Of a stretch of DNA of 54,775 bases, positions 49,839 through 54,775 are shown one piece after another. Origin of the DNA: an uncultured Verrucomicrobiota bacterium. GTDB taxonomy: Bacteria; Verrucomicrobiota; Verrucomicrobiia; Opitutales; Intestinicryptomonadaceae. The notes under the pieces were generated by a model that was not told the DNA's origin, ran no database searches, and saw only the letters and a list, made by a program, of their open reading frames with translations. Location of the stretch: contig CASEFZ010000038.1 in NCBI GenBank assembly GCA_949287395.1, positions 1 through 54,775 on the forward strand, given 5' to 3'. Numbering within the stretch: position 1 is the first letter of the stretch; the number at the start of each line of letters is the position of its first letter. A program made the translations under genes and the position numbers.

Positions 49839-50584
49839 GCCTTTCTATAATAGTAAACGCCGACGACTTCGGCTACAACGAAACCGCCACCTCAAGAACG
49901 ATTTCCTTTATCGAGCGCGGATTGGTGTCGTCGGCAACCATAATGGCCACTGGAGCCGACTTCGACAGGGCCGCGGAATACGCCAAGACCAGACCCGACA
50001 TATCTTTTGGGGTACATCTTGCGCTGGCGGAAGTTCCGTCGCTTTCAGGGAACGCCGCTTTGGGAAGCGGGCGCGCCATGTCATGCTGGGCGAAGGGCAA
50101 GGGTTTTAAAGCCGCTTTTGACGCGCATTTGCGGGCGGCCATTGAATTGGAGTGGTCAATGCAAATACAAAAGTGCATCGATTCCGGATTAAAAATTTCG
50201 CACATAGACAGCCACCACGGTGTACATACAAAGCCATTCACGTTTTTGCCGCTAAAAAATGTTGCCGCAAAATTCGGCATAAGAAGAGTTCGCAACATAC
50301 ACAACTGTTCCGACGCGTTCACCGCCAAACAGCGTCTGCAGCGAATTGTCTACGAGGCTGGATTTAGATATTTTCCCCCCGCATTTGCCACAACAAAGTA
50401 TTTCATGTCGTATTCCGAATTTACAAAAATGCCCGCGCGCCCGGCGGACGGAACGGTTGAGCTTATGTGCCATCCGGGTGGCGTCTATCCCGACGAGGAC
50501 GCGCTGATTGAGGGCGGCGAATTGGCGCGCCTTTGCGGAATATTTAAACTGTCAAACTGGAACGATATTCCCCTGCGCAAATGA
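49835..50584 (+). CDS. ChbG/YdjC-type carbohydrate deacetylase
   Basis: A 249-residue protein starting with GTG 49835, overlapping the previous stop by four bases. The metal site is formed by Asp10-Asp11 in VNADDFGYNE, HLALAE-type His, and HIDSHHGVH. The family removes N-acetyl groups from amino sugars in chito-oligosaccharides and in some glycolipids or hopanoids (HpnK). Here, inside a polysaccharide operon, it may de-N-acetylate a sugar of the repeat unit. That role is inference from position. Confidence 0.9.
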   Translation: MSLSIIVNADDFGYNETATSRTISFIERGLVSSATIMATGADFDRAAEYAKTRPDISFGVHLALAEVPSLSGNAALGSGRAMSCWAKGKGFKAAFDAHLRAAIELEWSMQIQKCIDSGLKISHIDSHHGVHTKPFTFLPLKNVAAKFGIRRVRNIHNCSDAFTAKQRLQRIVYEAGFRYFPPAFATTKYFMSYSEFTKMPARPADGTVELMCHPGGVYPDEDALIEGGELARLCGIFKLSNWNDIPLRK

Positions 50585-52128
50585 AGGCGGACTCTGAACG
50601 ACTGGTAAAGAACGTCGGCATACTCTATGTCAGGCTGGCGGTAATGATGGCCGTATCCATCTATTCGGCGAGGCTGGTCTTGGAGTATCTGTCGGTGGAC
50701 GGATTCGGCGTATTCTCATTGATAGTGGGCTTTGTCACAATAACCGCCTTTCTGCAAAATGCCATGACCATAGCCGTGCAGCGCAATATATCGTTCGAGC
50801 TGGGAAGCGGAACGGTGGAATCGCGAAGGGAAGTTTTCGCGGTAAGCGCTGTGATATACTTTGCGTTGGGCTTCATTCTCACACTGGTTGGGGCAACCGT
50901 AATTTATTGGATATTTTGCCGCTATGCAAAAATCCCGGAACACTTGGTGTTTCAATCGAGAGTTATGTATTTTTTTGTTTTGGGCTCGGCGGTCACGAAT
51001 ATTCTTACGGTTCCACATTCGGCAACATTCATTGCCCATGAAGATATGTTTAGGATATCGGCAATGGACATAGCAGGAAACGTTCTAAAGCTTGCGGCGG
51101 TCTTTGCGATATCGCTCTTCCCCGAAAATTCGCGCCTAATTTGGTACGGAGTATTCTTATTCCTGATATCTCTGGGCATACTTTTCTACTACAACTACGC
51201 CTCAAGGAAGAGTTTCGACGAATGCCGGTATTTCATTCCTAAAAATCCGGCCGTATACAAGCGCATACTGGCGCATGCGTGGTGGAATACGATAAGTTCA
51301 TTTTCGACGGTGTTGAAACTGCAAGGGTCGCCGGTCCTTCTGAATTTCTTTTTCGGAACGGTGGCAAACGCGGCGTATGGGGTTGCCGGACAGATAAATT
51401 CGGCTCTGACAAATTTTGTATACACCATTTCAAAGGCGGTGAATCCGCAAATTACAAGGAAATATGCGGAAGGCGATTTCGCCTATGTCAATAAATTGGC
51501 GCAGTGGGGCGTAAGGCTGATATTTTTCATAATATTTACGCTGTCGCTGCCGCTGTTCGTGGAAATGCACTTTGTGCTTTCGGTGTGGCTGACGCAGATA
51601 CCACAAAACTCGGAGATACTTGCGCGCCTGTTCATGGTGGTGGTGCTTATAGACGGGCTGTCGAACTCTCTGACCCCAATGATGCAAGCGTCGGGCAAAT
51701 TGAGCAAATATACGACGAGCGTGGCGTTTGTGGAAATAATGATATTGCCGGTGGCGTTTGTGTGTTTTAAGCTTGGGGCTCCGGTATATTACATTATGTA
51801 TGTGTCCATAGTTTCGTCGGCTGCGCTGTTCTTCGTAAGAAGCGGCTTTGCGGCGAGGTTCGCGCATCTGGAAACGGGGGACTTCGTAAGATGTGTGATA
51901 GTTAGAATATTGGCATATGTACTGTTTTGTTCTCCCGTTTTTGCGATTCCCATGTTTATGCCCGACGGTGTGGCCCGCTTTGTCACAGTAGGATGCGCCT
52001 CGGTTGCATTATCTGTTTCAGGCTTTTTACTGATACTCGTAAACGGGGCGGAACGGCGTTCCATTATGGCGTTTGTACGCACAAAACTGGCAGGCCCTGC
52101 ACAAACGGACAAATCTTTTCTTGACTAA
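50581..52128 (+). CDS. Wzx-like polysaccharide flippase
   Basis: A 515-residue protein with about twelve to fourteen membrane segments and few charged residues within them, typical of the MATE/MOP polysaccharide exporter superfamily. The start (ATG 50581) overlaps the deacetylase stop by four bases. Segments such as SIYSARLVLEYLSVDGFGVF and GVAGQINSALTNFVYTISKA match the general pattern of O-antigen translocases. It would move the lipid-linked repeat unit to the periplasm. Confidence 0.9.
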   Translation: MKADSERLVKNVGILYVRLAVMMAVSIYSARLVLEYLSVDGFGVFSLIVGFVTITAFLQNAMTIAVQRNISFELGSGTVESRREVFAVSAVIYFALGFILTLVGATVIYWIFCRYAKIPEHLVFQSRVMYFFVLGSAVTNILTVPHSATFIAHEDMFRISAMDIAGNVLKLAAVFAISLFPENSRLIWYGVFLFLISLGILFYYNYASRKSFDECRYFIPKNPAVYKRILAHAWWNTISSFSTVLKLQGSPVLLNFFFGTVANAAYGVAGQINSALTNFVYTISKAVNPQITRKYAEGDFAYVNKLAQWGVRLIFFIIFTLSLPLFVEMHFVLSVWLTQIPQNSEILARLFMVVVLIDGLSNSLTPMMQASGKLSKYTTSVAFVEIMILPVAFVCFKLGAPVYYIMYVSIVSSAALFFVRSGFAARFAHLETGDFVRCVIVRILAYVLFCSPVFAIPMFMPDGVARFVTVGCASVALSVSGFLLILVNGAERRSIMAFVRTKLAGPAQTDKSFLD

Positions 52129-52160
52129 CCCTTACGCGGCAATTTCAATTTTTCAGCTAT

Positions 52161-53390
52161 ATGGTACGCAAGCCCTTCGACACTTTCATATTGACCTTGT
52201 TAATGTTGATTTTGATTATCCAGATGGTATATCAGGTAATCAACATCGGTAAACAGACCGGGTTTGATGCGGCCTACTACAACTATAAGGAAACCGGCCT
52301 CTTCGTGTCTATAGCGTCGGGCCTGCTTTTCCTCATCGGAGGGCTTTACACGGTTGCAAAACTCAAAACTCTATACGTTGGACGCAACGGCACTGTCATT
52401 TTCACTTTGCTCTATTTTATATTTGCGTGTGTGATGAGTTTTCTGGCCTATCCGTACGGGCCAAAGATATTCGCAAAGGCGCTTATAAATCCCACAGTTG
52501 CGCCGCTTATGATGGTCGTGTTTTACATATTGGCCAAGGATAACCCAATAGATGAAAAATACACCAAGATACTGTTTATCCTGGTGCCGTTTGTACTGAT
52601 TATACCATTTACGTTTCTTTACAGACAGTACGAATTCTACTCGGTAAACATGAAGTTCACATACGCGTATTACGCAATGTACGCGCTGCCTATGATACTC
52701 ATTATAAGGCACAAAACATTCAGAATGTTTATGGTGCTTTTCTGCATAACGTTCTTGGTTTTTGCAAGCAAGCGAACAGGCATTGTGGCTACGCTGTTTT
52801 CGGCATATTTGTTCTTTTTTATACAAAATATATTCATAGAACGCAGAAACAAGGCCCTGCACATGACATTCCTGCCTATTTTTGTCTTAATCTCTGCAGG
52901 AATAGTGTTCTATATAAACCTAAGGACAGAGGGATTCCTATCGAACCTATTCGATTTCGACACGATATCGGAAAGCAACCTGAACGGGCGTTTGGACTTG
53001 TGGGAAATGGCCCTGAGCGCGTTTAGGGGAGCGCCATTTTTGAAAGAGGCTTTTGGACAGGGCGCCTATGTATTCACGCTGGAGGCAATGGATATAATAG
53101 GCTTTGCCCATAACGACTTTCTATCCACGCTGGTATACTATGGAGTTGTTGGATTTTCTCTTTTGACGTGCAGCATTATACTGCTTGCAAGAAAGTGCCT
53201 GATTCTTATACGCAAAAGGTCGCAATATGCGGCGGCGCTGTCTGCGGGCGGAAGCATATTGTTTTTGTGCATGAACTTTAGCATAGTGTATTACATGCCG
53301 TCGGTGACGATGTTCATATTTTGCTCAATAGGCTATTTGCTCGGATTGTCTGACAACGAAAAGCAGAGAATTTTGCCCTATGGACAGTAA
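52161..53390 (+). CDS. Wzy/O-antigen ligase-like membrane protein
   Basis: A 409-residue protein with ten to twelve membrane segments. The segment SNLNGRLDLWEMALSAFRGA, followed by GQGAYVF and FAHNDFLSTLVYYGVVG, is the periplasmic-loop signature of the Wzy-C/O-antigen ligase superfamily, with Arg and His thought to hold the lipid-linked donor. It probably polymerises the repeat units (Wzy); ligase activity is the alternative. It starts 32 bases after the flippase and its end overlaps the next gene by 11 bases. Confidence 0.88.
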   Translation: MVRKPFDTFILTLLMLILIIQMVYQVINIGKQTGFDAAYYNYKETGLFVSIASGLLFLIGGLYTVAKLKTLYVGRNGTVIFTLLYFIFACVMSFLAYPYGPKIFAKALINPTVAPLMMVVFYILAKDNPIDEKYTKILFILVPFVLIIPFTFLYRQYEFYSVNMKFTYAYYAMYALPMILIIRHKTFRMFMVLFCITFLVFASKRTGIVATLFSAYLFFFIQNIFIERRNKALHMTFLPIFVLISAGIVFYINLRTEGFLSNLFDFDTISESNLNGRLDLWEMALSAFRGAPFLKEAFGQGAYVFTLEAMDIIGFAHNDFLSTLVYYGVVGFSLLTCSIILLARKCLILIRKRSQYAAALSAGGSILFLCMNFSIVYYMPSVTMFIFCSIGYLLGLSDNEKQRILPYGQ

Positions 53391-54588
53391 ATCCGACTAC
53401 CGCGCATGTGTGGATTTAGGAACCGACTGTTGCGGTTGCGAACTTTGCATTGAGGTGTGCCCGCGCGGTGTATTCTCCGCAGCAAGGGACTCGGTTGGTT
53501 TTTTCTATCCAAAGGCGGAGGCGGAAAAGTGCATCTCGTGCGGATTGTGCTCGAGGAAATGCCCTGTCATAAACTCGAAAAATTTGGCTGAAAGCACCCA
53601 TAACATTGGGGTATTTGCGGGATGGAGCACGGACGAAGATACGCTGATGAAGAGTTCTTCTGGGGGCTTGTTCTCGGCCCTTGCCAAGGCGGTTTTTGCG
53701 GAAAACGGAAAGGTTGCCGGAGCGGTATACTCGGAAGGATTCAAGGCGGTTGAGTTCTTTATTGCCGACAATTATTCCGGAATCGAGGCAATGCGCGGTT
53801 CAAAGTATGTGCAGGGGAGGAAGTCCGATATTTACAGGAGGGTAAAAACGGAACTCAAGAACTGCCCGGTACTGTTTTGCGGGACCCCGTGCGAGGTTGC
53901 AGCGCTTGTCTCCTACCTTGGAGGCGCGCCGGAAAACCTCTATACGTGCGATTTTTTGTGTTACGGCCCCACAACTGAGGCTGCCCTCTCGCAAACAGTG
54001 GAACATTTGGAACGCAAATACCGCTCAAGGATTGCTGCGCTCACAATGCGCAATAAACGCTTTGGCTGGACGCCAAAATATATATTCAAATGCGTGTTCT
54101 CAAACGGTAAAAGTTATGAGAATTTTTTTGGGAATATGCCTATAGGGACGGCGTTTACTTCGCTAAAACGCCCTTCGTGCCACTCGTGTAAATTTAAGGA
54201 CAATATGAGGGCCTCTGACATTACAATGGCGGACTATTGGGATATCATAGGCAACAGTGAGGCAGTTGAATACAACAAAAACGGAACTTCCCTTGTGATT
54301 GTAAACACCCTCAAAGGGAAGCAACTTTTTGAAAAAATTGAGGATTTTTATTCATTCAGCACGGAACAACTTTTCGCCCAAAAAAAGCCGAAGGCGCTGG
54401 TGTCGTGTGCGCCGGTTTCGCCGTCGCGCGGACCATTTGAGGGCAAGTTTGTGAAAATGGGACTTATCGAGGCAGTTAGGGCGTCAAAATCGGTCAAGAG
54501 CAAACTTATGGAGCATGTGCCCCTCCCGATAAAATACTACGGATTAAAACTGCTTGCAAAGGTGCGCTCGTTTAGGGACAGGGGTTAG
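53380..54588 (+). CDS. FrhB-like iron-sulphur protein of polysaccharide loci
   Basis: A 402-residue cytosolic protein. The N-terminus has two [4Fe-4S] motifs: CCGCELCIEVCP (~17-28) and CISCGLCSRKCP (~51-62). The rest is the coenzyme F420 hydrogenase/dehydrogenase beta-subunit domain: SSGGLFSALAKAV, FCGTPCEVAAL, CDFLCYGP, and RPSCHSCKFKDNMRASDITM, which adds further Cys ligands. Proteins of this type often accompany polysaccharide operons, commonly next to pyruvyltransferases, with an undefined redox role. F420 use is not implied. It is the last complete gene and its frame overlaps the Wzy-like gene by 11 bases. Confidence 0.9.
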   Translation: MDSKSDYRACVDLGTDCCGCELCIEVCPRGVFSAARDSVGFFYPKAEAEKCISCGLCSRKCPVINSKNLAESTHNIGVFAGWSTDEDTLMKSSSGGLFSALAKAVFAENGKVAGAVYSEGFKAVEFFIADNYSGIEAMRGSKYVQGRKSDIYRRVKTELKNCPVLFCGTPCEVAALVSYLGGAPENLYTCDFLCYGPTTEAALSQTVEHLERKYRSRIAALTMRNKRFGWTPKYIFKCVFSNGKSYENFFGNMPIGTAFTSLKRPSCHSCKFKDNMRASDITMADYWDIIGNSEAVEYNKNGTSLVIVNTLKGKQLFEKIEDFYSFSTEQLFAQKKPKALVSCAPVSPSRGPFEGKFVKMGLIEAVRASKSVKSKLMEHVPLPIKYYGLKLLAKVRSFRDRG

Positions 54589-54775
54589 TTCTCTGAATAG
54601 GGGCAATAATTTATTTACAGGACAATTCCCCAAACGTACAAAGGGAACCCCCAAGGCAAATTCCGCGAAAAATTTTTCAGAAAAGTTCCCCGACAACCAG
54701 GGGAAGCTGACATTCGGAATCAGATTTTCCATTTCGCGGAACCGGTCGCAATAAGGATGCGGAGACCACCAAACA
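54589..54775. other. Window end, no gene seen
   Basis: The last 187 bases hold no convincing coding region or clear terminator. The short open frames here lack ribosome binding sites. The operon may continue past the edge, and a polysaccharide pyruvyltransferase would be a natural next gene to look for. Confidence 0.5.

Overview
The window is a bacterial chromosome segment of roughly 50% GC. From base 1 to about 32.9 kb everything is on the minus strand and forms one near-continuous block of translation and transcription genes. From about 33 kb the layout becomes mixed, and the last 12 kb is a cell-surface polysaccharide locus. Several features suggest Verrucomicrobiota, perhaps an Opitutae-like lineage: the gene order, no rpmD (L30) in the spc segment, no rpmJ/infA next to map, an Ala/Lys-tailed L17, an N-terminally extended S11, and an ExbB/ExbD/TonB-type system. 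This placement is inference from content and order, not from a database search. No IS elements, phage genes or CRISPR arrays were seen.

Block 1 (minus strand, read from 32.9 kb down to 1): tRNA-Thr, tuf, tRNA-Trp, secE, nusG, rplK, rplA, rplJ, rplL, rpoB, rpoC, terminator; then rpsL, rpsG, fusA, rpsJ, terminators; then a promoter and rplC, rplD, rplW, rplB, rpsS, a non-ribosomal secreted or membrane protein gene, rplV, rpsC, rplP, rpmC, rpsQ, rplN, rplX, rplE, rpsN, rpsH, rplF, rplR, rpsE, rplO, secY, map, rpsM, rpsK, rpsD, rpoA, rplQ, a small zinc-ribbon membrane protein, and the 5' part of guaA. Hairpins with U-runs end the rpoBC and str units, and a consensus-like promoter restarts transcription before rplC. 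A large hairpin separates rplL from rpoB.

Block 2 (33-42 kb): a DUF2284 metal-binding protein, a Tat-exported GH105-like unsaturated-glycoside hydrolase, a CBS/DRTGG-regulated family II pyrophosphatase, and an exbB-exbD-tonB operon. On the opposite strand are a small membrane protein, dnaX with an A10 slippage site followed by a 157-residue out-of-frame extension (candidate gamma/tau pair), and an exported nitroreductase-fold protein. A tRNA-Glu with a strong terminator follows.

Block 3 (43-54.6 kb): a polysaccharide locus. A group-1 glycosyltransferase diverges, from a palindromic promoter region, from a very short UDP-sugar dehydrogenase and a UDP-glucuronate 4-epimerase (UDP-Glc to UDP-GlcA to UDP-GalA). 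An MBOAT/SGNH pair on the minus strand probably adds acetyl groups. A plus-strand operon then encodes a GT2 transferase, a ChbG/YdjC-type deacetylase, a Wzx-like flippase, a Wzy-like polymerase or ligase, and a 2[4Fe-4S] FrhB-like protein.

The observations most worth a second look are the dnaX slippage site, the loss of zinc ligands from RNA polymerase beta' (second site) and from DnaX alongside zinc-free S4/S14 and no local L36, and the membrane-protein gene embedded one base after rpsS in the S10 operon.
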